A stretch of DNA of 64,000 nt from Dolichospermum sp. UHCC 0259 (GTDB lineage: Bacteria; Cyanobacteriota; Cyanobacteriia; Cyanobacteriales; Nostocaceae): assembly GCF_009711935.1 (NCBI RefSeq), contig NZ_VIKX01000227.1, positions 1 to 64,000 on the forward strand, written 5' to 3'. This document shows, piece after piece, positions 1 through 9,217 of the stretch; the stretch's first letter is position 1; each line of letters begins with the position of its first letter. A program made the translations under genes and the position numbers. The notes under the pieces were generated by a model. It saw only the letters and a program-made list of their open reading frames with translations, was not told the DNA's origin and did not search any database.

Positions 1-73
1 TAGACCAAATTTTTATGCCTTTAGAGTTGGGGAAGTGGGGGGAGTTGGGGAAGTAGGGGGAGAAAGAATTTTT

Positions 74-115
74 CCAATGACCAATGACCAATGACCAATG
101 ACCAATGACCAATGA
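74..115. repeat. STRR heptamer tract (CCAATGA)6
   Basis: Six perfect head-to-tail copies of CCAATGA, a rotation of the TTGGTCA class of short tandemly repeated repetitive sequences known from heterocystous cyanobacteria. The start codon of the next gene (112) lies inside the last copy, so copy-number change would alter the spacing between promoter and start. Confidence 0.9.
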
Positions 116-753
116 CCAAATCAGATCCTAATCGAGTTTTACGACGTTTACCCTTAGTTGTTGGGGGTTTAGGTGCTGTGCTTTTGTTAATGAATCGGTT
201 GTTAACACCGGAACTGACAAACTCTCAAGCGCGAGGAGATGTGCTGGGGGTGATTTTGAGCGCGGTGTTAATTTTAACTGGTTTAATTTGGCAACAGGTA
301 CAGCCACGTACACCTGAGACAGTAGAATTGATTGGGGAAGAGGGATTCTTTTTAGCAGCAGATTTACCAGAAGCCGCGAAAATAGAATTAGCCTGGGCAT
401 CGCGGTTATTATTAACAAATACAGTCACGCGATCGCTCATAGTTTACTATCAAGGTAAAGTTTTATTACGTCGTGGGATTCTGGTTGCTAAATCGGAAGT
501 AGTCCCAGGAATAATTTTAAAAAAAGTATTAGAAACACAAAAGCCAATTTATTTAGTGGCTTTGTATGTCTATCCTGGTAAAATCGAATTTGATTATTTA
601 CCAGAAAACACACAAGGTGTAATTTGTCAACCTATTGGCAAAGAAGGGGTTTTAATTTTAGCGGCAAATGCTCCCCGCAGTTATACTAAACAAGATGAAA
701 ACTGGATTGGGGGAATTGCTGATAAATTAGCTGTAACCCTTGGTAATTGGTAA
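112..753 (+). CDS. Cofactor assembly of complex C subunit B (CCB2/CCB4-like)
   Basis: A 213-residue protein with two N-terminal membrane segments (about residues 13-29 and 44-61) followed by a soluble domain, resembling the cyanobacterial and plastid CCB2/CCB4 factors. In that family the proteins help attach heme ci covalently to cytochrome b6 at the thylakoid membrane. The C-terminal domain contains a GxLVAKSEVVPG-like stretch and ends in an alpha-helical tail. The ATG sits in the last unit of a CCAATGA repeat and has no clear Shine-Dalgarno sequence, so the start is plausible rather than proven. The next gene follows 70 bp downstream in the same direction. The family call rests on overall pattern, not on a single diagnostic motif. 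Confidence 0.7.
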   Translation: MTKSDPNRVLRRLPLVVGGLGAVLLLMNRLLTPELTNSQARGDVLGVILSAVLILTGLIWQQVQPRTPETVELIGEEGFFLAADLPEAAKIELAWASRLLLTNTVTRSLIVYYQGKVLLRRGILVAKSEVVPGIILKKVLETQKPIYLVALYVYPGKIEFDYLPENTQGVICQPIGKEGVLILAANAPRSYTKQDENWIGGIADKLAVTLGNW

Positions 754-823
754 TTGGTAATAAAATCCCTGTCTTCATCCTGTTCATCCTTTAATCCTGG
801 ACATCCTGATTCTGACAATAATT

Positions 824-1342
824 ATGCAAATTATTTATTTACTCTTAGTGGCTGTGATGTTTGTGGGGATTATTGGTGCTGTAGTTCCAGCAATACCTGG
901 AAGTAGCTTGATTTTAATATCTATTATTATTTGGGGAATCGTGAGTAATTCCTTTGCAGCTATCAAAATTCCCCTGATTGTGACAATCATTGTTTTACTT
1001 CTGAGTATGGGTGTTGATTTCCTCGCTGGTTACATCGGAGCAAAACAAGCCGGTGCTAGTAAGTGGGGACAAATTGGCGCGTTTGTGGGTTTATTACTGG
1101 GATTCTTTGGATTACTACCTGCTTTACCTTTTGGTGGACCATTGTTAGGAATTTTATTTGGACCCTTGCTTGGTGCAATTGTGGGTGAGTTCCTTTATCA
1201 AAGACGATTATGGCCTGCGGTGAAAGCTGGGATAGGTATTACTGTGGGAACAGTTGTGGGGAATTTGATTCAAGGTGTTTTAGCTATCAGTGCGGTGATA
1301 GTATTTTTATTGACGACTTGGCCACAGGTTTATGGTGGTTAA
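824..1342 (+). CDS. DUF456 domain membrane protein
   Basis: A 172-residue, highly hydrophobic protein with about five membrane segments. Glycine-rich stretches (GAVVPAIPGSS near residue 18; GQIGAFVGLLLGFFG near residue 82; FGPLLGAIVGEFL near residue 112) are the pattern of the DUF456 family, whose function is unknown. It spans nearly the full family length. It follows the CCB-like gene by 70 bp on the same strand, with an untidy repeat in between, so joint transcription is possible but not shown. Confidence 0.8.
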   Translation: MQIIYLLLVAVMFVGIIGAVVPAIPGSSLILISIIIWGIVSNSFAAIKIPLIVTIIVLLLSMGVDFLAGYIGAKQAGASKWGQIGAFVGLLLGFFGLLPALPFGGPLLGILFGPLLGAIVGEFLYQRRLWPAVKAGIGITVGTVVGNLIQGVLAISAVIVFLLTTWPQVYGG

Positions 1343-1432
1343 TGATCAAAGTTTGTATATCAATCAAGAATCAGGTTATTTAGATAACTTAGGTGATTAG
1401 TTGCGCTTGAGTTAATAAACGCAACTGCTAAA

Positions 1433-2095
1433 TTAAACTAACTGTAAACCAGCTTTTGCTTCTTTAGATATAGCTTCTACTTCGTCATTTACCAAAGTTT
1501 CTAGAATAGATTTAGCTTCATCACTACCAAGACGAGTTAAGGCTTGCACAACTCTATAACGTACTTGCCAATCTGGATTAGTGCTGTATGGAACTAAAAG
1601 AGGAACTGCTTTTGGATCTCCCAATTCACCGAAAGAACTAATGGCCGCAGTTTGAATTAAACCATTATCGGAGGCAACTGCTTGGGTAAGTAATTCAAAG
1701 GCTCGTGGATCTCCTAATTCTCCCAAGGTCGCAATAATGCTAAACTGGACTAGCCATTCTGGTGTTTCTTGGTAAAGCTTTTTTAAGTCTTCAAAAGCGT
1801 CATGTAATTTTAGCGCACCTAAACAGTCTGCGGCGGCGGCTTGTACATCTGCTTCAGGATCATGTAGTAAACCCCGTAAGATAGTCAAGGATAATGGTAA
1901 ATCCTGTGTTCCCAGGGTATCCATTTGACTTACAGCAGCATAACGGACACGCGCACTTTTATCCTGAATGGCAATTTGGACTAATTCTAAAGCGATTTGT
2001 GGTTCTAGATCCCGAATTTGGTTAACTGCACGCAAGCGATCACCTAAATTGTCAGAACGCAGTAACTCTTTTATACTATCAGCAGATACACTCAT
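1433..2095 (-). CDS. nblB: HEAT-repeat protein, NblB-like phycobilisome degradation factor
   Basis: A 220-residue all-helical protein built from about six HEAT-like repeats, each with the VRYAAV / VQAAAADCLGAL / IQTAAISSFGELGD type of core. It belongs to the bilin-lyase-like HEAT family (CpcE/NblB). Length and sequence fit NblB, which in Synechococcus is required for phycobilisome breakdown during nutrient starvation and binds phycocyanobilin-type chromophores. No phycobiliprotein genes lie nearby, which is usual for nblB. A CBS-domain gene lies 100 bp further along on the same strand. It could instead be another member of the E/F lyase-like family; NblB is the best fit by length and repeat sequence. 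Confidence 0.7.
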   Translation of the reverse strand: MSVSADSIKELLRSDNLGDRLRAVNQIRDLEPQIALELVQIAIQDKSARVRYAAVSQMDTLGTQDLPLSLTILRGLLHDPEADVQAAAADCLGALKLHDAFEDLKKLYQETPEWLVQFSIIATLGELGDPRAFELLTQAVASDNGLIQTAAISSFGELGDPKAVPLLVPYSTNPDWQVRYRVVQALTRLGSDEAKSILETLVNDEVEAISKEAKAGLQLV

Positions 2096-2104
2096 TTAAT
2101 TATC

Positions 2105-2195
2105 CTAAATTTTGAAAATGGTAATTGGTAATTGGTAATTAGTAGTTAGTTACTTTCTTCCAAGTCCCCAGTCCCCAATCCCCAGTCCCCAATCC
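2105..2195. repeat. Short repeats between nblB-like and CBS genes
   Basis: GGTAATT-type units (from about 2119) followed by CCCCAATCCCCAGT-type units (from about 2165), the latter resembling the CCCCART class of cyanobacterial STRR. No gene is seen here. Confidence 0.6.
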
Positions 2196-2654
2196 CTACT
2201 CAGCAGCCATAGTGCGAACAATATCACCACGAGTTAGAATACCAATTACCCTACCCACGCTGTCAAGGACTGGGAGACGGTGAACTTTATGATCTTGGAT
2301 TAATTTTGCCGCTTCTCTTAATGGTTTATCAGGAGAAATAGTCAGGGGATTTTTACTCATCACTTCCCCTACAGTTTGTCCTAAAGCTTTATGTAAATCT
2401 CGTTCATACGCACCAGGATTTTGTAAATAAATCACACTATCCAAAATCATAATATATGCAGGAGGAGTCACACCAGTTTCTTGCCACATCAAGTCTGTTT
2501 CGGAAATAATTCCCACTAATTTACCTGCGTCATCAATTACAGGTAAACCGCTAATTCGTTTTTCTGCCAAAATTTGGATAGCTTCTTTTAAGGGAGTTTG
2601 AGGATGGACGAGGATAGGATCACGACTCATCACTTCAGCAACAGTTTTAGACAT
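2196..2654 (-). CDS. Tandem CBS-domain protein
   Basis: A protein of 152 residues from the ATG at 2654 (an upstream in-frame ATG at 2672 would add six residues). It consists of two CBS motifs and little else: the first begins with VAEVMSRDPILV and has the RISGLPVIDDAGKLVGIISETDL core, the second begins VGEVMSKNPLTI and has KVHRLPVLDSVGRVIGILTRGDI. Such pairs bind adenine nucleotides in other proteins. In cyanobacteria stand-alone versions are common, and some plant homologues act on thioredoxins. No partner domain is fused, so it probably acts as a regulatory adaptor. I prefer the shorter start because family members begin with M-S/P-K-T-V. Confidence 0.85.
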   Translation of the reverse strand: MSKTVAEVMSRDPILVHPQTPLKEAIQILAEKRISGLPVIDDAGKLVGIISETDLMWQETGVTPPAYIMILDSVIYLQNPGAYERDLHKALGQTVGEVMSKNPLTISPDKPLREAAKLIQDHKVHRLPVLDSVGRVIGILTRGDIVRTMAAE

Positions 2655-2817
2655 TTTTTTAACTTGCACCATTTATAAAAGTCTTTTTAACCATTGTAGA
2701 AAATTATCGGTGATAAATAAATCCTGTTAATAGATTGTTACTTTTCATCTTAAAAATCAATGTTGTTTTTGGTGAAAAAGGACTTTTATTAATGCCACTG
2801 TAATTGAGGATATGAAC

Positions 2818-3864
2818 TTAAATATTCTCTCTAGAAGTGGACCAAATTATTAATTCACCTTGTTCACCACCAGCGGCTAATAATTGTCCTTGGGGATGCC
2901 AAGATAGAGTAGAAACCCCGGCTTTAGTGTCAGTAAAAATCTGTGAAACTTCCTTGTGTTCATTCCACAAACATAGCCAACCGTCAGCACCAGCAGAAGC
3001 GAGAATAAAACTTTGGGGTGCAAAAGCGATCGCATTAATAATATCCAGATGATTAGTTAATACTTGCGCCTCCCAGCCTACAGATTCATCTACCGACTTC
3101 TCCCATGCTACTATGCCATCAACGCTAGAAACAGCCAAAATTGGCGCATCTGAAGGAGTTTTTATCTCTGACCAAGCTAAATGACGAATTTTCCCTGGAA
3201 AACCCCGCATCATCCAAGGATCAGGATGTTCCCATTGTAAAACAGTCAGAGTCCGATCCATGTTTCCAGATGCCAAATATTTACCATCATCAGACCAAGC
3301 CATTGCTGTACTAACGGTAGACAGAGGCAGGATAAATGGTTCATCATCCCAATCTTGACTAGACCAAATTTTTATGCCTTTATATCCGTTAATAGCCAAA
3401 TATTTGCCATCTTTGCGCCAATCAATTCCCAAAATAGAGGAATCATTAAAGTTGAGAGTTGCAACAACTTCTGATATGTCTGCATCCCAAATTTGCACAT
3501 AACGACCCAAACTAAAAGCTAATTGGTTATTAGTATAACTCCATGCTAATTGGTCAACCCAAATCGGAGCATTTTCTAAAGTGCTAATTAATTTATTTTC
3601 GCACCAAATTTTCACATTTCCATCTTGTCCACCAATCGCCAAATATTTACCATCGTGGGAAAAAGCCAAACAATTTACTGCTTTATCTGTCGCTGTTTGT
3701 AAAGTAGTTAATTCGCCATTTTCCCATAAAACAACTTCTCCAGCAGCCGAACTAGCCGCCAGTATTTCACCATCAGCAGACCAAGCCAAAGCGGTGACAT
3801 AATCTGCAAGTTTTGTGGAATAATATTTTGTAAATTCTGGAGATTTATTAGTTGTTAAGTTCAT
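2818..3864 (-). CDS. WD40 repeat beta-propeller protein
   Basis: A 348-residue soluble protein made almost entirely of seven to eight WD40 blades, recognisable by repeated LAWSxDGxxLAxxxxxGxxxxW units (for example ending VVLW, VKIW, VQIWD, IKIWSS, LCLWN, IIWS). There is no signal peptide and no fused enzymatic domain, so it is probably a cytoplasmic scaffold. It lies 92 bp downstream of a COG0523/CobW GTPase gene on the same strand, and the two probably form one transcript. I infer a link to metal handling only from that position. A 23-bp piece of this gene (3360-3382) is repeated exactly at the very start of the window. Confidence 0.85.
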   Translation of the reverse strand: MNLTTNKSPEFTKYYSTKLADYVTALAWSADGEILAASSAAGEVVLWENGELTTLQTATDKAVNCLAFSHDGKYLAIGGQDGNVKIWCENKLISTLENAPIWVDQLAWSYTNNQLAFSLGRYVQIWDADISEVVATLNFNDSSILGIDWRKDGKYLAINGYKGIKIWSSQDWDDEPFILPLSTVSTAMAWSDDGKYLASGNMDRTLTVLQWEHPDPWMMRGFPGKIRHLAWSEIKTPSDAPILAVSSVDGIVAWEKSVDESVGWEAQVLTNHLDIINAIAFAPQSFILASAGADGWLCLWNEHKEVSQIFTDTKAGVSTLSWHPQGQLLAAGGEQGELIIWSTSRENI

Positions 3865-3956
3865 AATTTTGATATTTTATTTTTACAGCAATTCGCCAAA
3901 CCTGTAGGGGCGGGGTCTCCCCGCCCTCTTTGTCCCTTTGTCCCTCTTTTTTCTAT

Positions 3957-4928
3957 CTAACTCATACAAGCAAAAAAGTCTGCTTTTAATTGGGCTTCAT
4001 CCAAATTTCTACCAATAAATACAAGTTCATTTTTGCGAGTTTCATTTACTTTCCAAGGTCTATCTGCTTTACCATCAAATATCATATGTACACCTTGGAA
4101 AACAAAGCGATTATCTTCATTTTCGATATTTAAAATTCCTTTCATTCTGAAAATATCTAGACCTTGATTTCTGAGTAACTCTGTCATCCAGGCATTTAAT
4201 TTTTCACCATTGATCGTCCCTTCTGATACTATCGCTACAGAATAGACACTTTCATCATGGACGTGAGCATCTTCTCCTAAGAAATTAGGATCAATTTCTA
4301 AAGCATGATCTAAATCAAATGCTTGCACTCCTAATAAAGCTGACATTGCTAATTCAGAATTATGGGTGCGGTATATTTTTGCCATTGCATTCATTGAGCG
4401 AATGCGAGTTTCTAATTCATCTAAAACTTCCGGTGTTACCAAATCAGTTTTATTCAACAAAATTACATCTGCGAAAGCAATTTGTTCTTGAGCTTCGTCC
4501 GCTTCCCAATGTTGCCAAATATGTTTAGAATCAACAACTGTGACTACTGCATCTAATGACAATTGACTTTGTAGATCTTCATCAACAAAAAACGTTTGAA
4601 TTACAGGTGCAGGATCTGCTAAACCAGTAGTTTCAATTACTAAATGATCAAATTTATCTCGGCGTTTCATTAAATTGCCAATAATGCGAATTAAATCACC
4701 GCGAACTGTACAACAAATACAGCCATTATTCATTTCAAATATTTCTTCATCTGCATCAATTACCAATTGATTATCAATACCTACTTCACCAAACTCGTTA
4801 ACAATAACGGCAACTTTTTTACCATGTTCGTAGGTAAGAATATGATTTAATAATGTAGTTTTACCCGCGCCTAAATAGCCAGTTAAAACGGTTACTGGTA
4901 CTGAATTGAATGTTTCTAAAGTCATCAT
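3957..4928 (-). CDS. CobW/COG0523 family GTPase, probable metal chaperone
   Basis: A 323-residue G3E-family P-loop GTPase. Visible motifs are the P-loop TGYLGAGKTTLLN near residue 15, the GCICC metal-binding motif near residue 69, ETTGLADP near residue 99, and NKTDL near residue 158. A CobW C-terminal domain follows from about residue 230. Members with GCxCC bind zinc or cobalt; several cyanobacterial and bacterial relatives are under Zur control. I looked for a Zur-type inverted repeat (TGATAAT-N-ATTATCA) upstream and did not find one. The internal region has fewer histidines than the classic histidine-rich zinc chaperones. Upstream lies 322 bp without a gene; downstream is the WD40 gene. 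The exact metal and client are unknown. Confidence 0.88.
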   Translation of the reverse strand: MMTLETFNSVPVTVLTGYLGAGKTTLLNHILTYEHGKKVAVIVNEFGEVGIDNQLVIDADEEIFEMNNGCICCTVRGDLIRIIGNLMKRRDKFDHLVIETTGLADPAPVIQTFFVDEDLQSQLSLDAVVTVVDSKHIWQHWEADEAQEQIAFADVILLNKTDLVTPEVLDELETRIRSMNAMAKIYRTHNSELAMSALLGVQAFDLDHALEIDPNFLGEDAHVHDESVYSVAIVSEGTINGEKLNAWMTELLRNQGLDIFRMKGILNIENEDNRFVFQGVHMIFDGKADRPWKVNETRKNELVFIGRNLDEAQLKADFFACMS

Positions 4929-5250
4929 AGTTTATCCGTTTACTTATTTCAGGAACAGAGTATTAGCCAAGACGGAGTGCAAACAGTTTAGAGGTAGGTT
5001 TTCAAGCTATTCGCCGTCTTGTAGTGTCCAAATAATAGCTTAGAAGTCACCAAGATTGAATGTCAAGATAAAAATGTTTGGCTTTTCGATACTTATTATG
5101 CTAAATTACTAGTAAAAGAGAGAATAGAGAACATTTTGCCATATTTTTGAATATCATTAGACAACCTTAACACAGAGATCACCACCTCAATCGTTGAGAT
5201 AAGGTCAGTGAAAAAACGAGAAGCCGTTGGGTTTCATGCTTCAAACCAAC
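4929..5250. other. Gene-free interval upstream of cobW-like gene
   Basis: This interval presumably carries the cobW-like promoter. I see an inverted repeat CAAGACGG (4968-4975) / CCGTCTTG (5014-5021) with a 38-nt loop, and at the far end a hairpin-forming dispersed repeat. No coding remnant was recognised. Confidence 0.5.
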
Positions 5251-5258
5251 CTACGGAA
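5211..5258 (-). terminator. Dispersed hairpin acting as probable terminator of the PH-like gene
   Basis: On the minus strand a stem formed by GGTTGGTTT and AAACCCAAC is followed after a short gap by TTTTTT (5211-5216). The stop codon of the minus-strand gene (5251-5253) lies within the structure. The sequence resembles a hairpin family scattered in cyanobacterial genomes. Terminator function is inferred; the T-run is offset from the stem. Confidence 0.4.
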
Positions 5259-5793
5259 GAGCGCTCATACTATTGGTAATAGTCCAAATATCCACTAAAA
5301 GCAATAATAAAGTACAACCAAATAAAATGATATACATCCAAGGTTGTGAGAAAGGGTTAACATCATGTGTATTAATATTAGTTTTTTCTTGAACCATCTT
5401 GAGTAACCGAGATAAACCAGCTATACGCATGGGTAATAAATAACCTTTACCATCATGACTGACAAAATAATATACCAATCCTCCTTGACCAGTAGTACGT
5501 GGTTTTAAATCTTTAATATCCGACCAAAGCAATGACCAACCAGGAAGGAAAAAGCGTGGTATCCACATTGGATAAGTGACTTGAATTTTTTCCTCATCTG
5601 CTATCACTCTTTCAGAAAGTACAGCATATAAAATCACAAAACCGGCGATAATTCCTATGATTAACAATGATGGAGAAACAGAAGCAGAAGTAAATTTAGC
5701 TAAAATAGGTAAAGGAATTGTTAAAGCTATATATAATGTTAATAATGTGATGCGAATAATGGGGGATAAGCGAAAAATAGCATTTGTGGTCAT
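5251..5793 (-). CDS. Membrane-anchored hypothetical protein with PH-like core
   Basis: A 180-residue protein with two N-terminal membrane segments (about residues 12-30 and 38-57), a soluble middle of about 80 residues containing WSDIKDLKPRTTGQGGLVYYF, and a C-terminal membrane segment (about residues 152-170). The layout, with a compact beta-rich domain carrying a W-x-D-I motif between membrane helices, is that of bacterial PH-like (YcxB-type) membrane proteins. No enzyme motif is present. Function is unknown. The last five codons are provided by a dispersed hairpin sequence, so the C-terminus may have been altered by its insertion. Confidence 0.6.
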   Translation of the reverse strand: MTTNAIFRLSPIIRITLLTLYIALTIPLPILAKFTSASVSPSLLIIGIIAGFVILYAVLSERVIADEEKIQVTYPMWIPRFFLPGWSLLWSDIKDLKPRTTGQGGLVYYFVSHDGKGYLLPMRIAGLSRLLKMVQEKTNINTHDVNPFSQPWMYIILFGCTLLLLLVDIWTITNSMSALP

Positions 5794-6212
5794 GGTAGTT
5801 ATTGAAAATGAAGTTAGCTATATTTATAGTAACTAATTTTATTTTGGCGAACTGACAAGTTAGAACTTACGCGCTTTGCGATCGCTCATAACTACCCTAA
5901 TTTTAGACTATTACTAGGTCGCGCTTCGCTATCGTTCATAAATTGCGGATCTATTTTATCATAACCATTAAATAAGAACAATTGACCGCAGATAAACGCA
6001 GATAAACACAGATAAATTCATGGATTTGATGATTCTCCCCCACCTCGATGTGATCTCAATCCTCAATTGGCACATCTACTTAATCTTTGAATTCTTTAGT
6101 TTATCTAAAATCACGTCTAAGTTATGAAAATCCCTTTCTAAGATAGAAGCAGCGATCGCAAATCGCCATAAATAAACACGACCTCATAGCCAACTGCTAG
6201 GGAAAAACTAAT
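5794..6212. other. fbp upstream region with dispersed repeats
   Basis: This region lies between the divergent PH-like gene and fbp and should hold the fbp promoter. It contains two similar stretches (about 5870-5890 and 5919-5940; GCGCTTTGCGATCGCTCATA and CGCGCTTCGCTATCGTTCATA) and a cyanobacterial CGCAGATAAA-type repeat at about 5985-6015. No coding remnant was recognised. Confidence 0.5.
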
Positions 6213-7250
6213 ATGACTCAAGAATCAGAATCTTTGGATTTGTCCACAGATAAAGCTTTAGATCGTGATTGTACAACATTATCCCGCCACATCCTCCAAC
6301 AACTACAGAGTTTTGGCCCCGATGCCCAGGATTTAAGTGCGCTCATGAACCGCATCGCTTTAGCGGGTAAATTAGTTGCCCGTCGCTTGAGTCGCGCCGG
6401 TTTAATGGAAGGAGTTCTCGGATTCACTGGAGAAGTCAACGTCCAAGGAGAATCCGTCAAAAAAATGGATGTTTACGCCAACGAAGTATTTATTTCCGTC
6501 TTCAACCAAAGCGGCTTAGTCTGTCGTCTCGCTTCCGAAGAAATGGAAAAACCCTACTACATCGCCGAAAACTGCCCCATCGGTCGTTATACCCTACTTT
6601 ATGACCCCATTGACGGCTCATCCAACACAGATAACAACCTCAGTTTAGGTTCTATCTTTGCCATTCGTCAGCAAGAAGGAGCAGACTTAGATGGTGAAGC
6701 CAAAGATTTACTTACCAATGGTCGCAAACAATTAGCCGCCGGATATATTCTTTATGGACCTAGCACCATGCTGGTTTACACCATAGGTACAGGAGTACAT
6801 TCCTTCATCCTTGATCCTAGCCTGGGTGAATTTATTCTCTGTCAAGAAAATATCAAAATGCCCAATCACGCCGCCACCTATAGCGTTAATGACGGTAACT
6901 TCTGGCAATGGGAAGAACCTTATCGAGAATATATCCGTTATGTTCATCGCACCGAAGGCTATAGTTCCCGTTACAGTGGCGCAATGGTCAGCGATATTCA
7001 CAGAATCTTATTACAAGGTGGAGTATTTCTTTACCCAGGAACACTACAAAAACCAGAAGGTAAATTACGGTTACTTTATGAAACCGCCCCTTTAGCATTT
7101 TTAATTGAGCAAGCTGGGGGTGTAGCAACCACAGGAACAATGGATATTTTAGATGTCATTCCCACCAAACTGCACCAACGCACCCCATTAATTATTGGTA
7201 GTAAAGAAAACGTAGCCAAAGTCATGTCTTTTCTCAAAACAGATAATTAG
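6213..7250 (+). CDS. fbp: Fructose-1,6-bisphosphatase class I
   Basis: A 345-residue enzyme of the class I FBPase family, catalysing fructose-1,6-bisphosphate to fructose-6-phosphate. The metal-binding signature DPIDGSSN near residue 133 is intact, as are EMEKPYY near residue 110 and the C-terminal [10 protein letters not shown] stretch near residue 295. Length is normal. In heterocystous cyanobacteria this fbp heads an operon fbp-tal-zwf-opcA that feeds the oxidative pentose phosphate pathway; here zwf follows after 315 bp and tal is absent. Start chosen at the first ATG, preceded by a weak GGGAAAA purine stretch. Confidence 0.96.
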   Translation: MTQESESLDLSTDKALDRDCTTLSRHILQQLQSFGPDAQDLSALMNRIALAGKLVARRLSRAGLMEGVLGFTGEVNVQGESVKKMDVYANEVFISVFNQSGLVCRLASEEMEKPYYIAENCPIGRYTLLYDPIDGSSNTDNNLSLGSIFAIRQQEGADLDGEAKDLLTNGRKQLAAGYILYGPSTMLVYTIGTGVHSFILDPSLGEFILCQENIKMPNHAATYSVNDGNFWQWEEPYREYIRYVHRTEGYSSRYSGAMVSDIHRILLQGGVFLYPGTLQKPEGKLRLLYETAPLAFLIEQAGGVATTGTMDILDVIPTKLHQRTPLIIGSKENVAKVMSFLKTDN

Positions 7251-7565
7251 GGCTAGGAGTCAGGAGTCAGGAGGAAGAATTAGAAGAAGAGAAGAATAGT
7301 CTTGAATCTGGTCAAGTGATAGGTTTTTGCTAATTTCAACCCTTATTCCCTGGATTCTGGATTCTAAATTCTGGATTCTGAATTCTAATTCTGTACCCCA
7401 TATACCTGCAACAATCAATCCGTGTCTTTTCTGTGTCATTCATGAACTCTTTAAAAGGCAAAATCAAGCTATTCTCACCTGTAGAGGAAATTGGGGTAAT
7501 TGGCAAAGATTAGAACCTAAACCCCAATTCAAATCCCAAATCTAAAATCTAAAATCTAAAATCCT
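7251..7565. repeat. fbp-zwf gap with short repeats; no tal gene
   Basis: The gap holds GGATTCT-type units (about 7350-7390) and AAAATCTA-type units (about 7535-7563). No transaldolase sequence was recognised in any frame. In the Nostoc arrangement as I recall it this is the position of tal. Confidence 0.6.
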
Positions 7566-9095
7566 ATGGTCAGTTTGTTAGAAAATCCATTGCGTGCCGG
7601 TCTACAGCAGCAAGGGATGCCCGAACCACAAATAATTGTCATCTTTGGTGCTTCTGGAGACTTAACCTGGCGGAAACTAGTCCCAGCACTATACAAACTG
7701 CGGAGAGAAAGACGGATTCCCGCAGAAACCACCATTGTAGGCGTAGCCCGTCGAGAATGGAGTCATGAATACTTCCGTGAACAAATGCAAAAAGGCATGG
7801 AAGAAGCTCATGCCAGTGTAGAACTAGGCGAACTTTGGCAAGACTTTTCTCAAGGTTTATTTTACTGCCCAGGGAACATAGACGACCCAGCCGGCTACCA
7901 AAAACTCAAAACCCTATTAGCTGAACTAGACGAAAAACGGGGAACACGCGGAAACCGGATGTTCTACCTTTCCGTTGCCCCCAACTTCTTCCCCGAAGCT
8001 ATCAAACAACTAGGGTTAGCCGGAATGTTAGATGATGCCGAAAAACATCGTTTAGTCATCGAAAAACCCTTTGGACGTGATTTAGCCTCCGCTCAAAACC
8101 TTAACCAAGTAGTCCAGAAGGTTTGTAAAGAAAATCAAGTCTATCGCATTGATCACTACTTAGGTAAAGAAACAGTCCAAAACTTATTAGTGTTCCGGTT
8201 TGCCAATGCCATCTTTGAACCTTTGTGGAATCGGCAATTTGTTGACCACGTACAAATCACCGTAGCCGAAACCGTAGGCGTTGAAGACCGGGCTGGCTAT
8301 TATGAAAGCGCCGGCGCACTCCGGGATATGTTGCAAAACCACCTGATGCAGCTTTATTGTTTAACAGCAATGGAAGCGCCTAACGCTATGGATGCTGATA
8401 GTATCCGTACAGAAAAAGTTAAAGTGCTACGAGCTACACGTTTGGCTAATGTTCATGATTTATCAAAATCAGCAATTCGTGGACAGTACAGTGCAGGCTG
8501 GATGAAAGGACAACAGGTAGAAGGGTATCGAAATGAACCAGGAGTTAATCCTGAATCTACCACCCCTACCTATGTGGCGATGAAATTTTTAGTAGATAAT
8601 TGGCGTTGGAAAGGTGTTCCTTTCTACCTGAGAACTGGCAAGCGGATGCCCAAAAAAGTTAGTGAAATTGCTATTCACTTCCGCGAAGTTCCTTCCAGAA
8701 TGTTCCCCTCCGCATCCCAGCAAGCTAACCCCAACGTTTTGACCATGCGGATACAACCTAATGAAGGTATTTCCCTCCGGTTTGATGTAAAAATGCCCGG
8801 TGGCGATTTCCGTACTCGTTCCGTAGATATGGATTTCAGCTATGGTTCTTTTGGAATTACAGCTACTTCTGATGCCTATGACCGCCTCTTTCTTGATTGT
8901 ATGATGGGCGACCAAACTCTATTTACAAGAGCAGATGAAGTAGAAGCCGCTTGGCAAGTAGTTACACCAGCCCTATCTGTATGGGATTTACCCGCAGATC
9001 CAGCAACCGTTCCTCAGTATGAAGCAGGTACTTGGGAACCAGAAGAGGCCGAATTATTAATTAACCAAGACGGTCGCCGCTGGCGCAGACTTTAA
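7566..9095 (+). CDS. zwf: Glucose-6-phosphate 1-dehydrogenase
   Basis: A 509-residue NADP-dependent dehydrogenase that commits glucose-6-phosphate to the oxidative pentose phosphate pathway. The nucleotide-binding [17 protein letters not shown] is near residue 27, and the active-site motif RIDHYLGKE is near residue 194. Length is full. In heterocystous strains this enzyme supplies NADPH for nitrogenase and is redox-controlled together with OpcA, which is encoded 122 bp downstream here. The intervening DNA is an STRR tract. The N-terminus begins at ATG 7566, directly after AAAATC repeats, with no strong ribosome site. Confidence 0.97.
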   Translation: MVSLLENPLRAGLQQQGMPEPQIIVIFGASGDLTWRKLVPALYKLRRERRIPAETTIVGVARREWSHEYFREQMQKGMEEAHASVELGELWQDFSQGLFYCPGNIDDPAGYQKLKTLLAELDEKRGTRGNRMFYLSVAPNFFPEAIKQLGLAGMLDDAEKHRLVIEKPFGRDLASAQNLNQVVQKVCKENQVYRIDHYLGKETVQNLLVFRFANAIFEPLWNRQFVDHVQITVAETVGVEDRAGYYESAGALRDMLQNHLMQLYCLTAMEAPNAMDADSIRTEKVKVLRATRLANVHDLSKSAIRGQYSAGWMKGQQVEGYRNEPGVNPESTTPTYVAMKFLVDNWRWKGVPFYLRTGKRMPKKVSEIAIHFREVPSRMFPSASQQANPNVLTMRIQPNEGISLRFDVKMPGGDFRTRSVDMDFSYGSFGITATSDAYDRLFLDCMMGDQTLFTRADEVEAAWQVVTPALSVWDLPADPATVPQYEAGTWEPEEAELLINQDGRRWRRL

Positions 9096-9216
9096 TTAGT
9101 CATTAGTCATTGGTCATTGGTCAGTAGCAAAACAACAAAGAACAACTGACAACTGACAAAGAACAACTGACAACTGACAAAAAACAACTGACAAAGAACA
9201 ACTGACAACTGACAAA
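9096..9216. repeat. STRR tract between zwf and opcA (CAACTGA and TTGGTCA types)
   Basis: A run of CATTAGT/CATTGGT units followed by CAACTGA heptamers interrupted by CAAAGAA. It fills the entire gap between zwf and opcA, ending directly before the opcA ATG. Confidence 0.8.
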
Positions 9217-9217
9217 T

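Noticed and set aside
4929-5250. Possible Zur box before the CobW-type gene
   Set aside because: No TGATAAT-N-ATTATCA-like inverted repeat was found in the upstream sequence.
7327-7545. 72-codon frame between fbp and zwf
   Set aside because: Its translation mirrors the GGATTCT repeat units and shows no protein family; it is not a tal remnant.
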